Source: an uncultured Lachnospiraceae bacterium (GTDB lineage Bacteria; Bacillota; Clostridia; Lachnospirales; Lachnospiraceae). From it: a stretch of DNA of 5,073 nucleotides. The stretch covers positions 1 to 5,073 of the forward strand of contig CAMWOK010000230.1 in the NCBI GenBank assembly GCA_947175845.1, read 5' to 3'. A program made the translations under genes and the position numbers. The stretch's first letter is position 1. Each line of letters starts with the position of its first letter. Shown piece by piece: positions 1 through 5,073 of the stretch. The notes under the pieces were generated by a model that was not told the DNA's origin, did no database searches, and saw only the letters and a list, made by a program, of their open reading frames with translations.

Positions 1-52
1 GAGCAGAGGACTGAAAATCCTCGTGTCACTGGTTCGATTCCGGTTCTGGGCA
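1..52 (+). tRNA. tRNA-Phe (GAA), 5' end missing at window edge
   Basis: This is the 3' part of a phenylalanine tRNA. The anticodon stem pairs 6-10 (GAGGA) with 18-22 (TCCTC) around the loop CTGAAAA, which puts anticodon GAA at 13-15. The variable loop is 23-27. The T stem pairs 28-32 with 40-44 around the loop TTCGATT. The 3' acceptor strand is 45-51 (TCTGGGC) with discriminator A at 52. Bases 1-4 (GAGC) are the 3' strand of the D stem, so about 20 bases at the 5' end lie outside the window. CCA is not encoded and would be added after transcription, as in many Clostridia. A terminator follows about 30 bases later, so this is probably the last gene of its transcript. Confidence 0.95.
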
Positions 53-82
53 TTTATGTTATTAAAGTATTTCGAGTTGTAG

Positions 83-107
83 AGCACGCAGACAGCGTGT
101 TTTTTTA
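83..107 (+). terminator. Rho-independent terminator after tRNA-Phe
   Basis: A 7-bp stem (83-89 with 95-101, including one G-U pair) closes a 5-base loop, AGACA. A run of seven T residues begins inside the 3' arm at 100. Stem plus T-run is the classic intrinsic terminator form. It separates the tRNA transcript from the HD-domain gene. Confidence 0.85.
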
Positions 108-128
108 TTTAAAAATTTCTTAAGCACC

Positions 129-157
129 TTTTTTATTATATAAAAATATGATAAAAT
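129..157 (+). promoter_or_regulatory. Possible AT-rich sigma-A promoter for the HD-domain gene
   Basis: The best -10 candidate is TAAAAT at 152-157, preceded by TG plus one base (149-151), which makes it an extended -10. Seventeen bases upstream lies only a T-run (129-134), a poor -35 match. The stretch follows a terminator and precedes a gene, so a promoter is expected here. The whole region is so AT-rich that the exact hexamers are uncertain; TATGAT at 147-152 is an alternative -10. Transcription would start near 164 and leave a leader of about 50 bases. Confidence 0.4.
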
Positions 158-211
158 AAAAGTTAAGCGATTAATTGTAATTCAAATGTTGTGTAAATTA
201 GGAGAAAACAA

Positions 212-730
212 ATGTATGAGTATGAATTAAAAAAATATGCAAATGATATTTTTGAGTCAGAAAATTTCAGAAGCACAAAGGCATATATTCAACATGGAAA
301 TATGTCTGTGCAGGAGCATTCGATCAATGTGGCGAAGGCAAGCCTGTACATCCGCGATAAGTTTAAGGTTCGCTGCAATACGCGGGATCTGATCAGAGGC
401 GCACTGCTCCACGACTACTTTCTGTATGACTGGCATAAGAGTGACGAGGCAAACCCGCATCGGCTGCATGGATTTTTCCATCCGTCGCGCTCCTTGCGGA
501 ATGCACAGCGGGAATACCATCTGACGCCGCGGCAGCGGGATATTATCATAAAGCATATGTGGCCGCTCACAGTGATTCCGCCTATGTGCAGGGAGGCATG
601 GATTGTGACGTCGGCAGACAAGTTCTGTTCCCTGATGGAGACACTCTATATTCACCGGGGCAGGATTCACAGCAGAAGACTCGGCAGGAAGTATGCGCCA
701 GTCGGTCTTTCCGGGCATGGAATGGCGTAG
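212..730 (+). CDS. HD-domain protein (putative metal-dependent phosphohydrolase)
   Basis: The 172-residue protein has the HD-superfamily pattern of metal-binding residues. These are His36 (in EHSINVA), the His67-Asp68 doublet (in ALLHDYFL), further His at 83, 86, 90 and 115 (IIKHMWPLT), and Asp136 (in TSADKFCS). HD proteins hydrolyse phosphate esters such as nucleotides or cyclic nucleotides, but the substrate cannot be read from this sequence. No signal peptide or membrane segment is visible, so it is probably cytoplasmic. The ATG at 212 is set by GGAG at 201-204, seven bases upstream. It follows a terminator, so it probably starts its own transcript, and pyk begins 84 bases downstream. The last ~20 residues are basic and Gly-rich and lie outside the HD core. 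The first ~100 bases are more AT-rich than the rest of the gene. Confidence 0.8.
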   Translation: MYEYELKKYANDIFESENFRSTKAYIQHGNMSVQEHSINVAKASLYIRDKFKVRCNTRDLIRGALLHDYFLYDWHKSDEANPHRLHGFFHPSRSLRNAQREYHLTPRQRDIIIKHMWPLTVIPPMCREAWIVTSADKFCSLMETLYIHRGRIHSRRLGRKYAPVGLSGHGMA

Positions 731-741
731 GGGAACGGCGA

Positions 742-780
742 ATGTTTGAAGCATTTTGCTGTGTGGAATGCGGAAACTGA
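742..780 (+). other. 12-codon Cys-rich mini-ORF upstream of pyk
   Basis: ATG at 742 opens a frame that encodes MFEAFCCVECGN and stops at 778-780. AGGGGAA at 729-735 lies six bases upstream, a good Shine-Dalgarno match and distance, and it overlaps the stop codon of the HD-domain gene. Three of twelve residues are Cys. It could be a translated leader or coupling peptide between the HD gene and pyk, or chance. Nothing in the sequence proves that it is translated. Confidence 0.2.
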
Positions 781-814
781 AACTATAAAAATAGGGGAAA
801 GGATTTTGAATACA

Positions 815-2233
815 ATGAGAAAGACAAAGATTATCTGTACAATCGGACCAGTATCGCAGAGTGAGGAAATGTTAAAGGAGCTGCTTCTTGCGGGAATGAA
901 TGTTGCGCGGTTTAATTTTTCACACGGAGACCATGCAGAGCATCAGACGAAGCTTGAGCGCGCGAGAAAGGCGGCGCAGGAGCTGGGACTTCCGCTTGCA
1001 ATGATGCAGGACACAAAGGGGCCGGAGATTCGGCTGCGCGATTTTGAGGGAGGGAAGGCCTATCTCGAGTCAGGCGCCACGTTCCGCCTGACGACGGAGG
1101 AGATTATGGGAACGGCGGACAGGGCATCCATAACCTACAAGAATCTGAAAGAGGATGTCGAGGTTGGCAAGAGTATTTTGATAGATGATGGACTGATAGA
1201 GCTGAACATCAAGGCAATCGAGGACACAGATATTGTGTGCGAGGTGATAAACGGAGGATATGTTTCCAACCATAAGGGAATCAATGTGCCGGGAGCGATT
1301 CTTTCCATGCCGTATATCAGCGAGGTTGACAGGGATGACATTCTTTTCGGCGTAAAGATGGGGTACGACTATCTCGCCGCATCGTTTGTCCGCTGTGCGG
1401 ATGATGTGCGGGCGGTCAGACAGCTCATCAGGGACAACAACGGCAGGATGAAGATTATTTCCAAGATTGAGAATATGCAGGGAATAGACAATCTCGATGA
1501 AATACTTGAGGCTTCTGACGGTATCATGGTGGCAAGAGGGGACATGGGCGTCGAGATTCCACTCGAGGAAGTACCTGTTCTGCAGAAAAAGATGATTAAA
1601 AAGGCGCTGCAGCTCGGCAAGATTGTCATAACAGCGACCCAGATGCTCGACTCCATGGTCAAGAATCCGAGACCGACAAGGGCGGAGACCACGGACGTGG
1701 CCAATGCCATCTATGACGGAACTTCGGCGATTATGCTGAGCGGGGAGAGCGCAGCGGGGGCGTATCCGATCGAGTCTGTGCGGACCATGAGCAGAATCGC
1801 AGAGCGCACGGAGGAGGATATCTGTTACGCGGCCAGACTGCGCGAGAGAAGCCACAACTGGGTAAACAACGAGGAAGTGACGACTGCAATCTGCCACGCA
1901 TGCTGCACGACGGCCATGGATCTGAACGCCAAGGCGATCATCACAGTCACGATGTCCGGTTTTACAGCGGGTATGATTTCGAAGTATCAGCCCGGCTGTA
2001 TGGTGATTGGCTGCGCGGTGGACGAGATGGTGCACCGCCAGATGGCGCTGATGTTTGGCGTGGTTCCGCTGCTCATTGCGAAGGAGGACGACACAGAGAA
2101 GTTGATTCAGGCAGCGGTGAAAGCGAGCATGGATGCAGGTCTGGTGAGCCACGGAGACAAGGTTGTGGTCACGGCGGGCGTGCCCCTGGGCATTGCAGGA
2201 AACACGAACATGGTCCGCGTTGTGGAGGTTTAA
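815..2233 (+). CDS. pyk: Pyruvate kinase
   Basis: Converts phosphoenolpyruvate and ADP to pyruvate and ATP in the last step of glycolysis, in the cytoplasm. The 472-residue length fits the short bacterial form, without the extra C-terminal phosphotransfer-like domain of Bacillus pyruvate kinases. The N-terminus RKTKIICTIGP is typical. Active-site segments seen are NVARFNFSHG (Arg32, Asn34, Ser36), QDTKGPEIR (Asp66, Lys68), the catalytic-lysine motif IISKIEN (Lys217, Glu219), VARGDMGVE (Asp243) and TATQMLDSM (Thr275). The B domain lies between about residues 70 and 165. The C-terminal regulatory domain ends in AGVPLGIAGNTNM. I chose ATG 815 because the family starts just before RKTK, and AGGGGAAAGGA at 793-803 can serve as its ribosome site, with rather wide spacing. 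An in-frame TTG at 746 would add 23 residues unlike the family. No clear private promoter or terminator is visible. Confidence 0.97.
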   Translation: MRKTKIICTIGPVSQSEEMLKELLLAGMNVARFNFSHGDHAEHQTKLERARKAAQELGLPLAMMQDTKGPEIRLRDFEGGKAYLESGATFRLTTEEIMGTADRASITYKNLKEDVEVGKSILIDDGLIELNIKAIEDTDIVCEVINGGYVSNHKGINVPGAILSMPYISEVDRDDILFGVKMGYDYLAASFVRCADDVRAVRQLIRDNNGRMKIISKIENMQGIDNLDEILEASDGIMVARGDMGVEIPLEEVPVLQKKMIKKALQLGKIVITATQMLDSMVKNPRPTRAETTDVANAIYDGTSAIMLSGESAAGAYPIESVRTMSRIAERTEEDICYAARLRERSHNWVNNEEVTTAICHACCTTAMDLNAKAIITVTMSGFTAGMISKYQPGCMVIGCAVDEMVHRQMALMFGVVPLLIAKEDDTEKLIQAAVKASMDAGLVSHGDKVVVTAGVPLGIAGNTNMVRVVEV

Positions 2234-2244
2234 CAATAAAGGAT

Positions 2245-2273
2245 TTGACAGGATTGACGATGTCCCATAGGAT
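2245..2273 (+). promoter_or_regulatory. Sigma-A-type promoter for the kinase-yaaR-DUF4272-holB cluster
   Basis: A perfect -35 hexamer, TTGACA (2245-2250), is followed after exactly 17 bases by TAGGAT (2268-2273). That -10 matches the consensus at four of six positions, including the key first, second and last bases. It lies 11 bases after the pyk stop. Transcription would start near 2280, giving a leader of about 215 bases before the kinase gene. A second, weaker -35 (TTGACG, 2254-2259) overlaps the spacer. Confidence 0.6.
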
Positions 2274-2280
2274 GGCGTCA
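2255..2280. repeat. Imperfect inverted repeat over the promoter -10
   Basis: TGACG (2255-2259) pairs with CGTCA (2276-2280). Inside it CCAT (2265-2268) pairs with ATGG (2272-2275), leaving an unpaired ATGTC on one side and the loop AGG. No T-run follows (the next bases are TAAAAGTG), so it is a poor terminator for pyk. It covers the -10 and the expected start site, so an operator dyad is possible. Chance is also possible. Confidence 0.3.
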
Positions 2281-2285
2281 TAAAA

Positions 2286-2411
2286 GTGTCTCCAATCCAG
2301 ACAGCGGATGAACTGAACGCGGGGTATGGGGAGAAAGCTTTTATGCAGCGCTTATCGCCAGAGAAGAATTTGGCGAAATATGGGGCACTGGAATTTATAG
2401 AGCAAGCTTGA
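2286..2411 (+). other. Unassigned 41-codon reading frame between pyk and the kinase gene
   Basis: A GTG at 2286 opens a frame of 41 codons that ends at TGA 2409-2411. The product begins VSPIQTADELNAGYGEKAFM and ends GALEFIEQA. Its composition is protein-like: mixed charges, few Cys or Pro, and helix-forming stretches. The frame is open from just after TAG 2268-2270, but no ATG start lies upstream in frame. AGGATGG at 2269-2275 is at best a weak ribosome site ten bases from the GTG, and it sits on the promoter. I recognise no family. It may be a real small protein, a remnant of a lost gene, or a chance frame in an untranslated leader. If the TGA is ignored the frame stays open past 2494. Confidence 0.2.
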
Positions 2412-2494
2412 CTGCCATGTAAACTGCAACTTGAAGAATTGTCAGACAGGTGCGGATTTGGTAAGCGTGGCTGGTTCAGCTGGGGAGAGTGTAG

Positions 2495-3136
2495 ATGGGA
2501 AGCATCTTTTGTATTGTCGGAAAAAGTTCATCGGGGAAGGATACGATTTACAAAAGGCTTCTCAGAAATCCGGCGCTTAAGTTAGAGCGGATTATTCTGT
2601 ATACGACGCGCCCTATCCGCGAGGGCGAGCGGGAGGGTGTGGAGTATTATTTCACGACCGTGGAAATGCTCGAGCAGTTTCGGCGCGAACACAAAATCAT
2701 TGAGTGCCGCTCTTATGACACGGTATATGGCCCCTGGCACTATTTTATGGCAAAGGACAGTCAGATTGATCTGACGCGGCACAGTTATCTGGTGATAGGG
2801 ACGCTGGAGTCCTATCTCAATACCCGGAATTATTTTGGGGCTGACAGGGTTGTGCCGATTTATATTGATCTGGACGACGGGGAGCGCCTGAGCCGTGCGC
2901 TCAAGAGAGAGAGAAGGCAGGCTGAGCCTAAGTATGAGGAGATGTGCAGGCGCTATATTGCGGACAACAGGGATTTTTCACAGGAGAAGCTCGAGCGTGC
3001 CGGAATTACCACAAGCTTTGACAACCAGGACTTGAACACCTGCCTTGAAGAGATTGCGGCATATATTTTGTCATGTCAGCGCGTGGAACAGCAAAGTGCT
3101 GTGAGAGAATATGTGACAGTGAAACAGCGGATTTGA
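2495..3136 (+). CDS. Divergent guanylate-kinase-like P-loop kinase
   Basis: The 213-residue cytosolic protein has the guanylate kinase fold signature. The P-loop GKSSSGKDT is at residues 9-17. The NMP-binding segment TTRPIREGEREG at 37-48 is followed by VEYYF, then Glu70 and Tyr78-Gly79. A basic lid-like segment, RALKRERRQAEPKYEEM, is at 134-150. Guanylate kinase converts GMP and ATP to GDP and ADP. Compared with the family, the Ser normally four residues before the Arg of TTR is Leu35, the Ser after Tyr-Gly is Pro80, and the usual DxQGA region is replaced by VIGTLESYLNT. Activity on GMP is therefore uncertain, and other nucleotides or a regulatory role are possible. The start at 2495 is supported by GGGGAG at 2482-2487, seven bases upstream. 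The gene heads the cluster with yaaR and holB, where Bacillus has thymidylate kinase. Confidence 0.8.
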   Translation: MGSIFCIVGKSSSGKDTIYKRLLRNPALKLERIILYTTRPIREGEREGVEYYFTTVEMLEQFRREHKIIECRSYDTVYGPWHYFMAKDSQIDLTRHSYLVIGTLESYLNTRNYFGADRVVPIYIDLDDGERLSRALKRERRQAEPKYEEMCRRYIADNRDFSQEKLERAGITTSFDNQDLNTCLEEIAAYILSCQRVEQQSAVREYVTVKQRI

Positions 3137-3150
3137 TTGGAGAGACTTTC

Positions 3151-3174
3151 ATGAGTGAACGGGGTGGTAGATAG
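3151..3174 (+). other. 7-codon mini-ORF abutting the yaaR start
   Basis: ATG at 3151 is preceded by GGAGAG (3139-3144) at the ideal six-base spacing. It encodes MSERGGR and ends in TAG at 3172-3174. The yaaR ATG begins at the very next base, in the same frame. The GGGGTGG (3161-3167) that must serve yaaR lies inside the mini-ORF, so ribosomes translating it would cover that site. It could give translational coupling or restart, or be the remains of a longer YaaR N-terminus split by a stop codon. Confidence 0.35.
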
Positions 3175-3615
3175 ATGGATTTTAAGGTGAATGAGGTACA
3201 GCAGACTGCGCCGGTGCAGCAGACCCAGACTGCGCAGCCGACAGATGATTCCTTTAAGTTTATGCTGGCGAGCAACATTGAGGAGGCGGGGCTTGCGGAG
3301 CGGCTGAATCTTATGATGGAAGAGATTGTGATGCAGGGCGATAAGATTGTGAAGCGCATGGATGTGCGCGACATGAAGAGATACCGCACCCTAATCAAGG
3401 AATTCATGAATGAGATTGTCAACCGGTCCCACAAATTTTCACGTGAAAATTTCCTGGACAGGCGCGGGCGTCACAGGGTATACGGTATCATCCGGCTTGT
3501 GGACGAGAAGCTCGACGAGCTTGCGCAGGAGCTGGTGAGCGACGAGTGCGACAAGATTGCGATACTTGCCAAGGTCGACGAGATACGGGGACTGCTGCTG
3601 GATATTTTTGCGTAG
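3175..3615 (+). CDS. yaaR: YaaR family protein (DUF327)
   Basis: The 146-residue protein matches the YaaR/DUF327 family found next to holB in many Firmicutes; its biochemical role is not established. The N-terminus (residues 1-25) is a low-complexity Gln/Thr tail (TAPVQQTQTAQPTDD). A mostly helical, charged body follows, with family-like stretches MMEEIVMQGDKIVKRMDV (47-64), RYRTLIKEFMNEIVNRSHK (69-87) and a C-terminal helix DEIRGLLLDIFA. No membrane segment or signal peptide is seen. The start at 3175 is preceded by the modest site GGGGTGG at 3161-3167 and lies directly after a mini-ORF stop codon. It follows the kinase gene by 38 bases and precedes the DUF4272 gene by 50, which suggests one operon. 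The usual Bacillus neighbour yaaQ, a cyclic-di-AMP-binding protein, is not present between them. Confidence 0.88.
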   Translation: MDFKVNEVQQTAPVQQTQTAQPTDDSFKFMLASNIEEAGLAERLNLMMEEIVMQGDKIVKRMDVRDMKRYRTLIKEFMNEIVNRSHKFSRENFLDRRGRHRVYGIIRLVDEKLDELAQELVSDECDKIAILAKVDEIRGLLLDIFA

Positions 3616-3665
3616 GGCCGCCCGTTTTACAATGTGCGGGGAATATTCTAAATGGAGGACACAGT

Positions 3666-4370
3666 ATGGAGATAATCGGTGCAGACAGGGAGTTTAGTCA
3701 ACAGGAGGCGAGGCTGCGCAAGGAGCGCTCTATTGAGCTGCTGCGGGCGCACAATGTCCCTTACATAGCGCATCTGCCTGTCATTGAGACTTCTGACACG
3801 GTGCGAATCAGGACGGCAGATGAGATTGCAAACCGCGCGGTGGCATGTCTGCTTACCGTTCAGGTGGCGTGCGACGCTGCAGGCGGACGTACAGGCCTGA
3901 AAAAGAGCCGCAAATTTTTTGGCGAGAAGCTTGCGGAATTTGGCGTGGAGGGCTTTCTCACGCGCAAGGAGCGCAGGATCTTCAACGATAAGTGCACGGC
4001 GCAGGAGTTCTGCAATATGACATGGAAATACGAGGCTTACTGGGTGCTTTTGTGGGCGCTGGGCATTGTGGAGAAGCTTGATTATCCGTCGGAAGTCTGC
4101 GACTGTGAGGCTGCGATAAATGCGGTTTCAGACTGCAGCGGCATGGACGAATTTATGGCGAAGGTGCGACTGCGCAGTATCTCGGAGATATTGGATGAGG
4201 CGGATCTGATTTTCCGGTATGACTGGGCGTGCGTGGACGCGCGCATTCACGGAGATGAGGCGCCTGCCGGGCTGAACCCGGATGTGGTCTTTGAGCGTCA
4301 CTGTGGATTAAACTGGCTGATCGACACGGTCGGGGCGCAAGACTGGGACAATGTGGCGACAAATACCTGA
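3666..4370 (+). CDS. DUF4272 domain-containing protein
   Basis: The 234-residue protein matches my memory of the DUF4272 family along most of its length. Early in the domain are ERSIELLRAHNVPYIAHLPV (20-39), then an RTADEIANRAVACL segment (49-62) and FLTRKERRIF (97-106). Next comes the Trp-rich core WKYEAYWVLLWALGIVEKL (120-138). The end holds LRSISEILDEADLIFRYDWA, VDARIHG, VVFERHCGLNWL and the terminal WDNVATNT. The molecular function of DUF4272 is unknown to me. No signal peptide is seen, and the hydrophobic core reads as a buried helix rather than a clear membrane span. ATG 3666 is chosen because GGAGG (3654-3658) lies seven bases upstream and the family homology begins there. An in-frame extension to 3546 would overlap yaaR and adds unrelated sequence. 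It sits between yaaR and holB and is probably co-transcribed with them. Confidence 0.82.
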   Translation: MEIIGADREFSQQEARLRKERSIELLRAHNVPYIAHLPVIETSDTVRIRTADEIANRAVACLLTVQVACDAAGGRTGLKKSRKFFGEKLAEFGVEGFLTRKERRIFNDKCTAQEFCNMTWKYEAYWVLLWALGIVEKLDYPSEVCDCEAAINAVSDCSGMDEFMAKVRLRSISEILDEADLIFRYDWACVDARIHGDEAPAGLNPDVVFERHCGLNWLIDTVGAQDWDNVATNT

Positions 4371-4414
4371 TTTTACAGCATTGCAGCATCATTTTGCGGA
4401 GGGAATATAGTAGG

Positions 4415-5073
4415 ATGGAAACAGCAACGGAATGTGTCACGTGGGATGACGTGGTGGGGCAGGCGCAGCTGACGGATAATCTGCAAAGTGCCATCAGACA
4501 CAACAAAATATCGCACGCGTATCTGATACAGGGCGAAAAGCTGTCGGGAAAGCGCATGATTGCGGATATCTTTGCGCGGGCGCTGCAGTGCACATGCAAA
4601 CAGGCGCAGGAGGAGCGCCAGGCGACGCTGTTTGATATGGGGGAGGGCAGTGCGGCGGACAAAACTGACACTGGTGTCAGAATCCGTCCCTGTAACCAGT
4701 GCCGTTCCTGCAGGCAGGCAATGAACGGAAATCACCCGGACATCATCTATGTGACGCATGAGAAGCCAAATGTGATATCGGTGGACAACATCAGACAGCA
4801 GGTGAACGGGGATATCGCCATCAAGCCGTACAGCGGTGCGCATAAGATCTATATTGTAGACGAGGCGGAGAAGATGAATGTGCAGGCGCAGAATGCACTT
4901 TTGAAAACCTTGGAGGAGCCGCCGGAGTACGCGGTGATTCTGCTGCTTGCGACGAGGGCGGAGGCCATGCTTCCGACGATTCTGAGCCGGTGCGTGACGC
5001 TGAATACAAAGCCGGTCCCGGACGATCTGATCAAGCGGTTTCTGATGCGGCGGGTTGAGATACCGGATTACAG
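4415..5073 (+). CDS. holB: DNA polymerase III delta prime subunit, 3' end outside window
   Basis: This is the N-terminal 219 codons of the clamp-loader subunit that helps load the beta clamp during replication; the gene is open at the window edge. Recognisable parts are WDDVVGQAQL (10-19), HAYLIQG (34-40), and a degenerate P-loop GEKLSGKR (40-47) with Arg where Ser or Thr would bind nucleotide. A zinc module follows, with Cys59, 61, 93, 96 and 99. Next come HPDIIYV (107-113), the Walker-B-like IYIVDEAEKM (145-154), NALLKTLEEPPEY (160-172) and the SRC motif (191-193), whose Arg acts as an arginine finger in the complex. About 30 residues (62-92) separate the first cysteines from CNQCRSC, longer than I expect. 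ATG 4415 has GGAGGG at 4398-4403, eleven bases upstream. It lies 44 bases after the DUF4272 gene. Confidence 0.93.
   Translation, partial: METATECVTWDDVVGQAQLTDNLQSAIRHNKISHAYLIQGEKLSGKRMIADIFARALQCTCKQAQEERQATLFDMGEGSAADKTDTGVRIRPCNQCRSCRQAMNGNHPDIIYVTHEKPNVISVDNIRQQVNGDIAIKPYSGAHKIYIVDEAEKMNVQAQNALLKTLEEPPEYAVILLLATRAEAMLPTILSRCVTLNTKPVPDDLIKRFLMRRVEIPDY

Noticed and set aside
1..120. tRNA 3' end as a phage or island attachment site
   Set aside because: No integrase, no repeat of the tRNA 3' end and no change to foreign-looking genes in the window; an ordinary terminator follows.
559..780. 73-codon + strand frame overlapping the end of the HD-domain gene
   Set aside because: It lies mostly inside the HD gene in another frame. 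I considered a frameshift joining it to the HD protein but saw no family evidence that the true C-terminus reads in that frame.
784..789. TATAAA as a -10 for a private pyk promoter
   Set aside because: No acceptable -35 lies 16-18 bases upstream; the candidates there are GTGTGG-like.
746..814. N-terminal extension of pyk to a TTG start
   Set aside because: The 23 added residues do not resemble pyruvate kinases, and the family begins just before RKTKIICTIGP at ATG 815.
1070..2281. 403-codon open frame on the - strand opposite pyk
   Set aside because: Its product is rich in His, Cys and Arg without any domain pattern, and the + strand is an unmistakable pyruvate kinase. The open frame is a by-product of pyk codon bias.
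3619..3642. CCCG/CGGG hairpin between yaaR and the DUF4272 gene
   Set aside because: Only about four base pairs around a long loop and no T-run; too weak for a terminator.
3546..3665. N-terminal extension of the DUF4272 protein
   Set aside because: It would overlap the end of yaaR in another frame and has no family resemblance; ATG 3666 has a strong ribosome site.
4153..4843. Two overlapping - strand frames opposite DUF4272 and holB
   Set aside because: Low-complexity Ser/Pro/Cys/Arg products with no motifs, opposite clearly coding + strand sequence.

Overview
The window looks like chromosome from a Gram-positive Firmicute, most likely family Lachnospiraceae (Clostridia). Four things support this. 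The tRNA has no encoded CCA. The Shine-Dalgarno sites are strong and GGAGG-like. Purine-rich genes of moderate-to-high GC alternate with a very AT-rich promoter region. The gene order yaaR-(extra gene)-holB after a small P-loop nucleotide kinase recalls the Bacillus tmk-yaaQ-yaaR-holB cluster. All recognised genes lie on the + strand.

Region 1 (1-211): the 3' two thirds of a tRNA-Phe(GAA), cut by the window edge, then a Rho-independent terminator and an AT-rich promoter-like stretch. Region 2 (212-2233): an HD-domain protein of unknown substrate and, 84 bases later, pyk, a complete short-form pyruvate kinase. Region 3 (2234-2494): a 261-base stretch with no convincing terminator after pyk. 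It has a good sigma-A-type promoter (TTGACA, 17 bases, TAGGAT), an imperfect dyad over that promoter, and an unexplained small reading frame.

Region 4 (2495-5073): a same-strand, closely spaced and probably co-transcribed series. It holds a divergent guanylate-kinase-like protein, YaaR (DUF327), a DUF4272 protein, and holB (DNA polymerase III delta prime), which runs off the right edge. The conserved theme is replication-associated housekeeping: delta prime belongs to the clamp loader, and YaaR is a conserved neighbour of it. Compared with Bacillus, the thymidylate kinase position holds a guanylate-kinase-fold protein that lacks several expected GMP-contact residues, no yaaQ is seen, and a DUF4272 gene sits between yaaR and holB.

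Most of the window is ordinary core genome. The points worth a second look are the kinase's odd active site, the DUF4272 insertion, a 7-codon mini-ORF with its own Shine-Dalgarno site whose stop abuts the yaaR start in the same frame, a 12-codon Cys-rich mini-ORF before pyk, the small reading frame after pyk, and a long insert in the zinc module of delta prime. I see no mobile element, CRISPR array or clear defence system.
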